The notes under the pieces: generated by a model
Databases searched by the model: none
Seen by the model: the letters and a program-made list of their open reading frames with translations, nothing else
Told to the model about the DNA's origin: nothing
Translations under genes and position numbers: made by a program
In this document: piece after piece, positions 1 to 7,606 of the stretch
How the letters are laid out: each line of letters starts with the position of its first letter
How positions within the stretch are numbered: the first letter of the stretch is position 1
DNA from: Bacteroides faecalis
GTDB taxonomy: Bacteria > Bacteroidota > Bacteroidia > Bacteroidales > Bacteroidaceae
Length of the DNA stretch: 64,000 nt
Assembly (NCBI RefSeq): GCF_003865075.1
Contig: NZ_BHWB01000013.1
Span: forward strand, 54,975 to 118,974
Direction: 5' to 3'

Positions 1-88
1 CGACACGATCTGTCGTGGAGCTAAAATAGCTGACCTCATTGCTATTGGAGGAACAATTGACTATGTAGTTCCGGATATTGACAGATGA
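1..88 (+). CDS. nuoD: NADH-quinone oxidoreductase subunit D, C-terminal end (partial)
   Basis: Only the last 28 codons are in the window (frame starting at base 2, stop TGA at 86-88). The peptide ends IGGTIDYVVPDIDR, which matches the usual NuoD ending (...D-I-V-F-G-D-I-D-R type), so this is the 49-kDa-type subunit of the complex I peripheral arm, in Bacteroides often fused to NuoC. Its stop overlaps the nuoH start as ATGA, implying translational coupling. In the E. coli order nuoE, nuoF and nuoG would sit between D and H; here they do not. Confidence 0.85.
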   Translation, partial: DTICRGAKIADLIAIGGTIDYVVPDIDR

Positions 89-1194
89 TAATAAACAAAA
101 TTCTTAATTTAAGAAATATGTTCGACTTTAGTATAGTAACAAACTGGATACATGAGCTACTCACTTCCATTATGCCGGAAGGATTAGCTGTTTTTATAGA
201 ATGTGTAGTCATCGGCGTATGTATCATTGTGATGTATGCCATCCTCGCCATTATATTGATTTACATGGAACGTAAAGTCTGTGGTTTCTTCCAATGTCGT
301 CTCGGCCCGAACCGTGTCGGTAAATGGGGTTCTATCCAAGTACTATGTGACGTTCTGAAAATGTTAACCAAGGAAATTTTCACTCCGAAGGATGCCGACC
401 GTTTCCTTTATAATCTTGCTCCATTCATGGTTATCATCGCCTCCTTCCTGACGTTCTCTTGTCTCCCTTTTAATAAAGGAGCAGAGATTTTGAATTTTAA
501 CGTGGGAGTATTTTTCCTGTTGGCAGCCTCCAGTATTGGTGTAGTAGGTATTTTGCTGGCCGGCTGGGGTAGTAACAACAAGTTCTCTCTTATCGGAGCC
601 ATGCGAAGTGGTGCACAAATCATCAGCTATGAGCTTTCTGTTGGAATAAGTATTATGACAATGGTTGTATTAATGGGAACCATGCAATTCTCCGAAATTG
701 TAGAGAATCAAGCAGATGGTTGGTTCATATTTAAAGGACACATTCCTGCCATCATAGCTTTCATCATTTATCTCATTGCAGGAAATGCGGAGTGTAACCG
801 TGGACCGTTCGACCTTCCCGAAGCAGAAAGTGAATTGACTGCCGGATATCATACAGAATATTCCGGTATGCATTTCGGTTTCTTCTATCTGGCTGAGTAT
901 TTGAACCTCTTTATAGTTGCCGGTGTGGCAACCACTATTTTTCTTGGAGGATGGATGCCTTTACACATTATCGGTTTAGATGGATTTAATGCAATAATGG
1001 ATTATATTCCCGGTTTTATCTGGTTCTTCGGTAAAGCATTCTTTGTTGTATTCCTTCTAATGTGGATCAAGTGGACCTTCCCACGTTTGCGTATCGACCA
1101 GATTTTAAATCTGGAATGGAAATATTTGGTTCCTATTTCTATGGTAAATCTATTATTAATGGCATGTTGTGTAGCCTTCGGCTTTCATTTCTAA
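85..1194 (+). CDS. nuoH: NADH-quinone oxidoreductase subunit H
   Basis: Membrane subunit of complex I that forms much of the quinone-access channel at the junction with the peripheral arm. 369 residues with about eight hydrophobic segments. The family signatures are visible: YMERKVCGFFQCRLGPNRVG near residues 60-80 and the acidic loop motif NRGPFDLPEAESELTAGYHT near residues 235-255. Start chosen at 85 because it gives the 4-base ATGA overlap with nuoD; an alternative ATG at 118 (MFDFSIV) would remove 11 residues. First of seven membrane-arm genes in one operon. The assignment is secure; only the start is open. Confidence 0.95.
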   Translation: MIINKILNLRNMFDFSIVTNWIHELLTSIMPEGLAVFIECVVIGVCIIVMYAILAIILIYMERKVCGFFQCRLGPNRVGKWGSIQVLCDVLKMLTKEIFTPKDADRFLYNLAPFMVIIASFLTFSCLPFNKGAEILNFNVGVFFLLAASSIGVVGILLAGWGSNNKFSLIGAMRSGAQIISYELSVGISIMTMVVLMGTMQFSEIVENQADGWFIFKGHIPAIIAFIIYLIAGNAECNRGPFDLPEAESELTAGYHTEYSGMHFGFFYLAEYLNLFIVAGVATTIFLGGWMPLHIIGLDGFNAIMDYIPGFIWFFGKAFFVVFLLMWIKWTFPRLRIDQILNLEWKYLVPISMVNLLLMACCVAFGFHF

Positions 1195-1249
1195 ATGCCA
1201 AGATGTTACATAGAAGCTCATGTGGAATAATTAATGTAAAACGAGAATT

Positions 1250-1738
1250 ATGGAATATAAAGATCAAAAATATACGTATTTAGGAGGTCTAATGCACGGC
1301 ATTAGCACCCTAGCGACGGGTATGAAGACCAGTATCAAAGTTTACTTCCGTAAGAAAGTGACTGAGCAATATCCCGAAAACCGAAAAGAGCTGAAAATGT
1401 TCGACCGTTTTCGTGGTACGCTGAACATGCCCCACAATGAAAACAACGAGCATCACTGCATTGCCTGCGGATTATGCCAGTCAGCATGTCCGAACGACAC
1501 TATCAAGATTACAAGTGAAATGATCGAAACGGAAGATGGCAAAAAAAAGAAAATCCTGTCGAAATATGAATACGACTTGGGATCATGTATCTTTTGCCAA
1601 CTGTGTGTCAATGCCTGTCCACACAATGCTATCACATTCGACCAGAACTTCGAACACGCAGTGTTCGACCGGACAAAACTTGTCTTGCAACTCAACCATA
1701 AAGGTAGTAAAGTTATAGAAAAGAAAAAAGAAGTTTAG
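1250..1738 (+). CDS. nuoI: NADH-quinone oxidoreductase subunit I
   Basis: Ferredoxin-like complex I subunit carrying the two 4Fe-4S clusters (N6a/N6b) that pass electrons towards the quinone site. 162 residues. The two cluster motifs are complete: C70-x2-C73-x2-C76-x3-C80-P and C113-x2-C116-x2-C119-x3-C123-P. It follows nuoH by 55 bp and precedes nuoJ by 2 bp. Because the operon lacks the NADH-oxidising subunits in the usual place, the electrons reaching these clusters may come from a donor other than NADH (inference). Confidence 0.95.
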   Translation: MEYKDQKYTYLGGLMHGISTLATGMKTSIKVYFRKKVTEQYPENRKELKMFDRFRGTLNMPHNENNEHHCIACGLCQSACPNDTIKITSEMIETEDGKKKKILSKYEYDLGSCIFCQLCVNACPHNAITFDQNFEHAVFDRTKLVLQLNHKGSKVIEKKKEV

Positions 1739-1740
1739 AT

Positions 1741-2253
1741 ATGGGAGCAACACTTGAAATAGTAGTATTCTACTTTTTGGCAGTATTTATTATTGCAATG
1801 TCCATTATGACAGTGGCCACCCAACGTATCGTACGCTCGGCTACCTACCTGCTTTTTACCCTCTTCGGTACAGCAGGAATCTATTTTCTGCTAGGCTACA
1901 CATTTCTGGGATCTGTTCAGATCATGGTTTATGCCGGTGGTATTGTCGTACTTTATGTATTCTCCATCTTATTAACCAGTGGAGAAGGTGATCGTGCAGA
2001 GAAAATCAAACGAAGCCGGTTTCTGGCGGGACTCTTTACAATGATTGCCGGTGCAGCTATTATTTTGTTTATTACCCTGAAGCACAATTTCCTGCAAACG
2101 GATAATTTGGCTCCGCAAGAGATAAATATTCATGCCATCGGTAATGCTTTGCTAAGTAGTGACAAATATGGCTATATATTACCTTTTGAAGCTATCAGTA
2201 TCTTGTTGCTGGCTTGTATCATCGGAGGTATCATGATTGCACGTAAAAGATAA
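1741..2253 (+). CDS. nuoJ: NADH-quinone oxidoreductase subunit J
   Basis: Small membrane subunit of the complex I proton-pumping arm, 170 residues with five predicted transmembrane helices. The conserved helix with glycine-rich bend (VQIMVYAGGIVVLYVFSIL, about residues 60-78) is typical of NuoJ/ND6, where a pi-bulge helix rearranges during turnover. It starts 2 bp after the nuoI stop, so it is almost certainly co-translated. The position between nuoI and nuoK agrees with the canonical order. Confidence 0.95.
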   Translation: MGATLEIVVFYFLAVFIIAMSIMTVATQRIVRSATYLLFTLFGTAGIYFLLGYTFLGSVQIMVYAGGIVVLYVFSILLTSGEGDRAEKIKRSRFLAGLFTMIAGAAIILFITLKHNFLQTDNLAPQEINIHAIGNALLSSDKYGYILPFEAISILLLACIIGGIMIARKR

Positions 2254-2287
2254 AACAAGTATTAACTATCAAATAGTAAGTTTGAAT

Positions 2288-2596
2288 ATGATACACATGG
2301 AATATTATCTGGTAGTATCAACTATCATGATGTTTGCAGGAATCTATGGATTCTTTACTCGCCGTAACACACTGGCTATCCTGATTTCTGTCGAGTTAAT
2401 GCTGAACGCAACGGATATCAATTTTGCAGTGTTCAATCGCTTTCTTTTTCCCGGTGGAACGGAAGGCTATTTCTTTGCATTATTCTCCATTGCCATCTCA
2501 GCCGCAGAGACTGCTATCGCAATTGCAATCATGATTAATATTTACCGGAACCTGCGAAGCATCCAAGTACGCAACCTGGATGACTTGAAATGGTAA
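2288..2596 (+). CDS. nuoK: NADH-quinone oxidoreductase subunit K
   Basis: Antiporter-associated membrane subunit of complex I, three transmembrane helices, with the two conserved glutamates in SVELMLNA and SAAETAIA that lie on the hydrophilic axis of proton transfer. The open frame extends back to 2237 inside nuoJ, but the family length of about 100 residues points to the ATG at 2288 (MIHMEYYLV, 102 aa) or 2297 (99 aa); I chose 2288. Typical of the family apart from the start ambiguity. Confidence 0.93.
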   Translation: MIHMEYYLVVSTIMMFAGIYGFFTRRNTLAILISVELMLNATDINFAVFNRFLFPGGTEGYFFALFSIAISAAETAIAIAIMINIYRNLRSIQVRNLDDLKW

Positions 2597-2644
2597 GGAT
2601 GAACTCATTAACAATAATAATACTAAGTAATTAAAATAATTTGT

Positions 2645-4534
2645 ATGGAACTAACAATTCTAATACTCCTTCTTCCCTTTCTCTCCTTCCTATTATTAGG
2701 AATCGGGGGTAAATGGATGTCTCACCGGACAGCAGGCATTATAGGTACGCTGGTATTGGGAGCAGTAGCAGTACTATCGTACGTCACAGCTTTTCAATAT
2801 TTCTCAGCACCACGTCTGGAAGATGGAACGTTCGCCACTTTAATACCTTATAATTTCACGTGGCTTCCTTTCACTGAGACTTTACATTTTGATTTGGGCA
2901 TTCTGCTCGATCCTATATCAGTAATGATGCTGATTGTCATCTCCACCGTATCGCTGATGGTACACATTTACTCTTTCGGCTATATGAAGGGAGAGACCGG
3001 ATTCCAACGCTATTACGCTTTCCTGTCTTTGTTCACCATGTCAATGCTTGGACTTGTGGTGGCAACTAATATTTTCCAGATGTATTTGTTCTGGGAATTG
3101 GTAGGTGTCAGCTCATATTTATTAATCGGTTTCTATTACACCAAACCAGCAGCTATAGCCGCTTCCAAAAAGGCCTTTATCGTAACAAGGTTTGCCGATC
3201 TAGGGTTCCTCATCGGTATTCTGACTTACGGATACTATGGAGGTACGTTCGGTTTCACTCCGGACACGATATCAATCATTAGCGGTGGTACTTCTATGTT
3301 GCCTTTGGCATTAGGATTAATGTTTGTGGGTGGTGCCGGAAAAAGTGCAATGTTCCCATTACACATCTGGTTGCCGGACGCAATGGAAGGTCCAACGCCT
3401 GTGAGTGCATTGATCCATGCAGCAACAATGGTTGTAGCGGGTGTCTATCTGGTAGCACGTATGTTTCCACTGTTTATTGCTTATGCACCCGACACATTAC
3501 ACATGGTTGCCTGGGTAGGAGCTTTCACTGCTTTCTATGCAGCAAGTGTGGCTTGCGTACAATCAGACATTAAACGTGTACTTGCCTTTTCTACCATCTC
3601 ACAAATTGGTTTCATGATGGTAGCATTGGGAGTTTGTACTTCTATGGACCCGCATCACGGAGGATTGGGATACATGGCTTCCATGTTCCATTTGTTTACA
3701 CACGCCATGTTTAAAGCATTGCTCTTTTTGGGTGCAGGTAGCATTATTCATGCTGTACATTCTAATGAGATGTCTGCTATGGGAGGACTTCGTAAATATA
3801 TGCCAATCACTCATTGGACATTCCTGATTGCCTGTCTTGCTATTGCCGGTATTCCCCCTTTCTCCGGTTTCTTCTCCAAAGATGAAATCTTAGCAGCCTG
3901 TTTTCAATATCATCCTGTGATGGGTTGGGTGATGACTGTTATTGCAGCAATGACAGCTTTTTATATGTTCCGCTTGTATTATGGTATTTTCTGGGGCAAA
4001 GAAAACAAAGAAGCACATGCTGCACATACTCCCCACGAAAGTCCATTAGCTATGACTTTCCCACTCATGTTCCTGGCAGTTGTCACTTGTGGAGCAGGCT
4101 TCATTCCTTTCGGGCATTTTATCAGTTCGAATGGTGAATCTTACTCCATACATCTGGAGCCATCTGTTGCCATTACTAGTGTAGTCATTGCAATCATCTC
4201 CATTGCCATAGCAACCTGGATGTATAAGAATGCCAAACAACCGGTTGCAGATATGTTGGCACGCCATTTCAAGAAATTACACAAAGCTGCTTATAACCGT
4301 TTTTACATCGACGATATATACCAGTTTATCACACATAAGATCATTTTCCGCTGCATTTCTACTCCTATCGCATGGTGGGATCGTCATGTAGTAGATGGAT
4401 TCTTTGATTTCCTGGCATGGGCAACCAATACAACAAGCGACGAGATCCGTGGTTTACAGAGCGGTCAGGTACAACAATATGCTTATGTGTTCCTTTGCGG
4501 AGCATTGGCACTAATCCTGTTACTGCTTCTATAA
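2645..4534 (+). CDS. nuoL: NADH-quinone oxidoreductase subunit L
   Basis: Distal antiporter-like proton-pumping subunit of complex I, 629 residues, with the long lateral helix region at the C terminus. Mrp/NuoL hallmarks are present: LFWELVGVSSYLLIGFYY (about 155-172), the pump motif GKSAMFPLHIWLPDAMEGPTPVSALIHAATMVVAGVYL (about 230-270; quoted in pieces by key residues K232, H242, P251, H258) and CVQSDIKRVLAFSTISQIG. It follows nuoK by 48 bp in the same operon. Confidence 0.96.
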   Translation: MELTILILLLPFLSFLLLGIGGKWMSHRTAGIIGTLVLGAVAVLSYVTAFQYFSAPRLEDGTFATLIPYNFTWLPFTETLHFDLGILLDPISVMMLIVISTVSLMVHIYSFGYMKGETGFQRYYAFLSLFTMSMLGLVVATNIFQMYLFWELVGVSSYLLIGFYYTKPAAIAASKKAFIVTRFADLGFLIGILTYGYYGGTFGFTPDTISIISGGTSMLPLALGLMFVGGAGKSAMFPLHIWLPDAMEGPTPVSALIHAATMVVAGVYLVARMFPLFIAYAPDTLHMVAWVGAFTAFYAASVACVQSDIKRVLAFSTISQIGFMMVALGVCTSMDPHHGGLGYMASMFHLFTHAMFKALLFLGAGSIIHAVHSNEMSAMGGLRKYMPITHWTFLIACLAIAGIPPFSGFFSKDEILAACFQYHPVMGWVMTVIAAMTAFYMFRLYYGIFWGKENKEAHAAHTPHESPLAMTFPLMFLAVVTCGAGFIPFGHFISSNGESYSIHLEPSVAITSVVIAIISIAIATWMYKNAKQPVADMLARHFKKLHKAAYNRFYIDDIYQFITHKIIFRCISTPIAWWDRHVVDGFFDFLAWATNTTSDEIRGLQSGQVQQYAYVFLCGALALILLLLL

Positions 4535-4570
4535 TTCATAATTAATAATCTATAATTCATAATTATACAA

Positions 4571-6055
4571 ATGAATTTCTTATCAATCTTCGTACTTATT
4601 CCTTTATTGATGCTGGTCGGACTTTGGGCAGCACGAGGAATTAAAGCGATTCGGGGGGTCATGGTCACCGGAGCATCAGCACTCCTGATTGCTTCTGTGG
4701 TACTAACCTTCCTGTATCTGGGAGAACGTAGTGCCGGAAACACGGCAGAGATGTTATTCCGTGCTGACACAGTCTGGTATGCACCCCTTCACATTGCCTA
4801 CTCTGTGGGAGTCGATGGGATCTCAGTAGCTATGCTATTATTATCTGCTGTGATTGTTTTCACCGGTACATTTGCTTCCTGGCGTTTACAACCTCTGACT
4901 AAAGAATATTTCCTCTGGTTCACACTCTTATCCATGGGAGTTTTCGGATTCTTCATATCTATTGACTTATTCACCATGTTCATGTTTTACGAAATAGCAC
5001 TTATTCCTATGTACCTTTTAATTGGTGTGTGGGGATCAGGTCGCAAAGAGTATGCTGCCATGAAACTGACGTTGATGTTAATGGGTGGTTCAGCCTTCTT
5101 GTTAATTGGTATCCTCGGTATCTATTTCGGTTCAGGAGCAACCACTATGAATATATTGGAAATAGCGCAATTAGATAACATACCTTTTGCTCAACAATGT
5201 ATCTGGTTCCCTCTTACTTTCCTTGGTTTTGGAGTATTGGGAGCACTTTTCCCATTCCATACATGGAGTCCCGACGGTCATGCTTCCGCACCAACTGCGG
5301 TATCCATGTTGCATGCCGGAGTATTGATGAAATTAGGAGGTTACGGATGTTTCCGTATTGCTATGTATCTGATGCCAGAAGCAGCTAACGAACTTTCCTG
5401 GATCTTCCTTATATTAACAGGTATCTCTGTTGTATATGGTGCATTCTCGGCTTGCGTTCAGACAGACTTGAAATACATCAATGCTTATTCATCCGTATCA
5501 CACTGCGGTCTGGTACTTTTTGCTATTTTGATGTTGAACCAAACAGCAGCAACCGGAGCTATCCTCCAGATGCTTTCCCACGGGTTGATGACCGCCCTGT
5601 TCTTTGCTCTTATCGGTATGATTTACGGACGTACCCACACACGTGATGTTCGAGAGCTTTCAGGTCTAATGAAAATTATGCCATTTCTCAGTGTATGTTA
5701 TGTGATTGCAGGTCTTGCCAATCTGGGATTACCGGGATTAAGTGGATTCATTGCAGAAATGACCATATTTGTCGGATCCTTCCAGAATCCGGATGTATTC
5801 CATCGCACTTTGACTATTATCGCTTGTTCGTCCATAGTCATAACAGCAGTTTATATCCTCCGTCTGGTCGGTAAGATTTTATATGGTACCTGTACAAACA
5901 AACACCATCTTGAACTAACAGATGCAACATGGGACGAGCGTGTTGCTGTTATCTGCCTGATTGTTTGTGTAGCCGGATTAGGTATGGCTCCTTTCTGGGT
6001 TAGCCATATGATTGGTGAAAGTGTATTACCAGTTGTTTCTCAACTGGTACCTTAA
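4571..6055 (+). CDS. nuoM: NADH-quinone oxidoreductase subunit M
   Basis: Middle antiporter-like proton-pumping subunit of complex I, 494 residues and about 14 membrane helices. The conserved essential glutamate lies in FMFYEIALIPMYLLIGVWG, the broken-helix region in FPFHTWSPDGHASAPTAVSML, and the lysine helix in CVQTDLKYINAYSSVSHCG. The 36-bp gap from nuoL is filled with AATTCATAATT-type AT-rich repeats. The function follows from the family and from its position between nuoL and nuoN. Confidence 0.96.
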   Translation: MNFLSIFVLIPLLMLVGLWAARGIKAIRGVMVTGASALLIASVVLTFLYLGERSAGNTAEMLFRADTVWYAPLHIAYSVGVDGISVAMLLLSAVIVFTGTFASWRLQPLTKEYFLWFTLLSMGVFGFFISIDLFTMFMFYEIALIPMYLLIGVWGSGRKEYAAMKLTLMLMGGSAFLLIGILGIYFGSGATTMNILEIAQLDNIPFAQQCIWFPLTFLGFGVLGALFPFHTWSPDGHASAPTAVSMLHAGVLMKLGGYGCFRIAMYLMPEAANELSWIFLILTGISVVYGAFSACVQTDLKYINAYSSVSHCGLVLFAILMLNQTAATGAILQMLSHGLMTALFFALIGMIYGRTHTRDVRELSGLMKIMPFLSVCYVIAGLANLGLPGLSGFIAEMTIFVGSFQNPDVFHRTLTIIACSSIVITAVYILRLVGKILYGTCTNKHHLELTDATWDERVAVICLIVCVAGLGMAPFWVSHMIGESVLPVVSQLVP

Positions 6056-6086
6056 TTCATAATTCTTAATTCATAAATCAGACAAA

Positions 6087-7526
6087 ATGGATTATTCACA
6101 ATTTCTACATATGCGAGAAGAGTTGTCACTCATAGCCGTATTGCTTATTTTATTTCTGGCTGACCTCTTCATGAGTCCGGATGCACACAAAAAAGACGGT
6201 AAAGCACAATTAAACACAATGCTCCCTGTTATATTGATGACTATTCACACGGTTATCAATTTTGTTCCGGGCACTGCTGCCGATACTTTCGGTGGTATGT
6301 ATCATTATATTCCGATGCACACAGTCATCAAGTCAATTCTGAATGTTGGTACACTGATTGTATTTCTGATGGCACACGAATGGATGAAGCGTGAGGATAC
6401 TTCTTTCAAACAAGGTGAGTTTTATGTACTTACACTTTCTACCCTGTTTGGTATGTATCTCATGATCTCTGCCGGACACTTCCTGATGTTCTTTATCGGA
6501 TTAGAGACAGCTTCTATCCCTATGGCCGCGTTGATCGCCTTTGACAAATACCGCCATAACTCAGCAGAAGCCGGAGCTAAGTATATTCTAACTGCTCTTT
6601 TCTCTAGTGCTCTGCTACTATTTGGTCTTTCTATGATCTACGGTTCAGCAGGAACACTTTATTTTGATGATCTCCCTGCTCATATCAACGGCAATGCACT
6701 ACAAATAATGGCCTTTGTTTTCTTCTTCACCGGTATGGCATTCAAACTCTCATTGGTTCCGTTCCATCTTTGGACAGCTGATGTATACGAAGGAGCGCCA
6801 AGTACTGTAACCGCTTACTTAAGCGTTATTTCAAAAGGTTCAGCTGCATTTGTATTACTAGCTGTCCTTATCAAAGTATTTGCTCCGATGATTAATGATT
6901 GGCAGGAAATACTTTATTGGGTCATCATTGCAACAATAACGATTGCTAACATTTTCGCTGTTCGTCAGCAGAATCTGAAACGCTTGATGGCTTTCTCCAG
7001 TATATCACAAGCTGGTTATATCATGTTAGGAGTAATCGGAGGTACTGCACAAGGAATGACTGCTCTGGTTTATTATGTATTAGTTTATGCTACTGCCAAC
7101 CTCGGTGTATTTGCAGTAATTACTATTGTAGCATTACGCAGCGAAAAGTTCACACTGGAAGATTATCAAGGATTATACAAAACAAACCCAAAGATTGCTT
7201 TCCTGATGACCATATCTCTGTTTTCTTTGGCTGGTATTCCACCATTTGCAGGGTTCTTTTCTAAGTTCTTCATATTTATGGCTGCTTTCGATGCAGGATT
7301 CCATCTGCTAGTATTCATAGCACTCGTTAATACAGTCATTTCTTTATACTATTACTTATTAATCATTAAGGCAATGTATATTTCTCCTTCTGATAATCCT
7401 ATTCCAACTTTCCACAGTGACCGTTGTACCAAATTGGGATTGGCACTTTGTACTTTAGGTATCATCGGCTTGGGTATTGCAAGTATTGTATATCAATCCA
7501 TTGATAAACTATCGTTCGGAATATAA
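6087..7526 (+). CDS. nuoN: NADH-quinone oxidoreductase subunit N
   Basis: Third antiporter-like subunit of the complex I membrane arm, 479 residues. Signatures: FFIGLETASIPMAALIAFD near residue 130, FKLSLVPFHLWTADVYEGAPSTVTAYL near 215-240 (key residues K218, H225, P235) and RQQNLKRLMAFSSISQAGY near 290-310. It is the last gene of the operon; the stop at 7524-7526 is followed within 14 bp by a strong hairpin. The spacer before it (6056-6086) again carries the AATTCTTAATTCAT-like filler. Confidence 0.96.
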   Translation: MDYSQFLHMREELSLIAVLLILFLADLFMSPDAHKKDGKAQLNTMLPVILMTIHTVINFVPGTAADTFGGMYHYIPMHTVIKSILNVGTLIVFLMAHEWMKREDTSFKQGEFYVLTLSTLFGMYLMISAGHFLMFFIGLETASIPMAALIAFDKYRHNSAEAGAKYILTALFSSALLLFGLSMIYGSAGTLYFDDLPAHINGNALQIMAFVFFFTGMAFKLSLVPFHLWTADVYEGAPSTVTAYLSVISKGSAAFVLLAVLIKVFAPMINDWQEILYWVIIATITIANIFAVRQQNLKRLMAFSSISQAGYIMLGVIGGTAQGMTALVYYVLVYATANLGVFAVITIVALRSEKFTLEDYQGLYKTNPKIAFLMTISLFSLAGIPPFAGFFSKFFIFMAAFDAGFHLLVFIALVNTVISLYYYLLIIKAMYISPSDNPIPTFHSDRCTKLGLALCTLGIIGLGIASIVYQSIDKLSFGI

Positions 7527-7539
7527 TAATAAATATATA

Positions 7540-7595
7540 ATCTCTTAAAAGAAATGGGCTTGGTTTTATGACCAAGCCCATTTCTTTTAAGAGAT
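7540..7595. terminator. Bidirectional terminator between nuoN and the histidine kinase gene
   Basis: A perfect 25-bp inverted repeat, arms 7540-7564 and 7571-7595 with a 6-base loop. It lies between two convergent genes (nuoN ends 7526, the kinase ends 7607), and U-rich sequence follows the GC-richer core in both directions. It should stop transcription from both sides. Confidence 0.9.
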
Positions 7596-7606
7596 ATAAA
7601 ATAACT

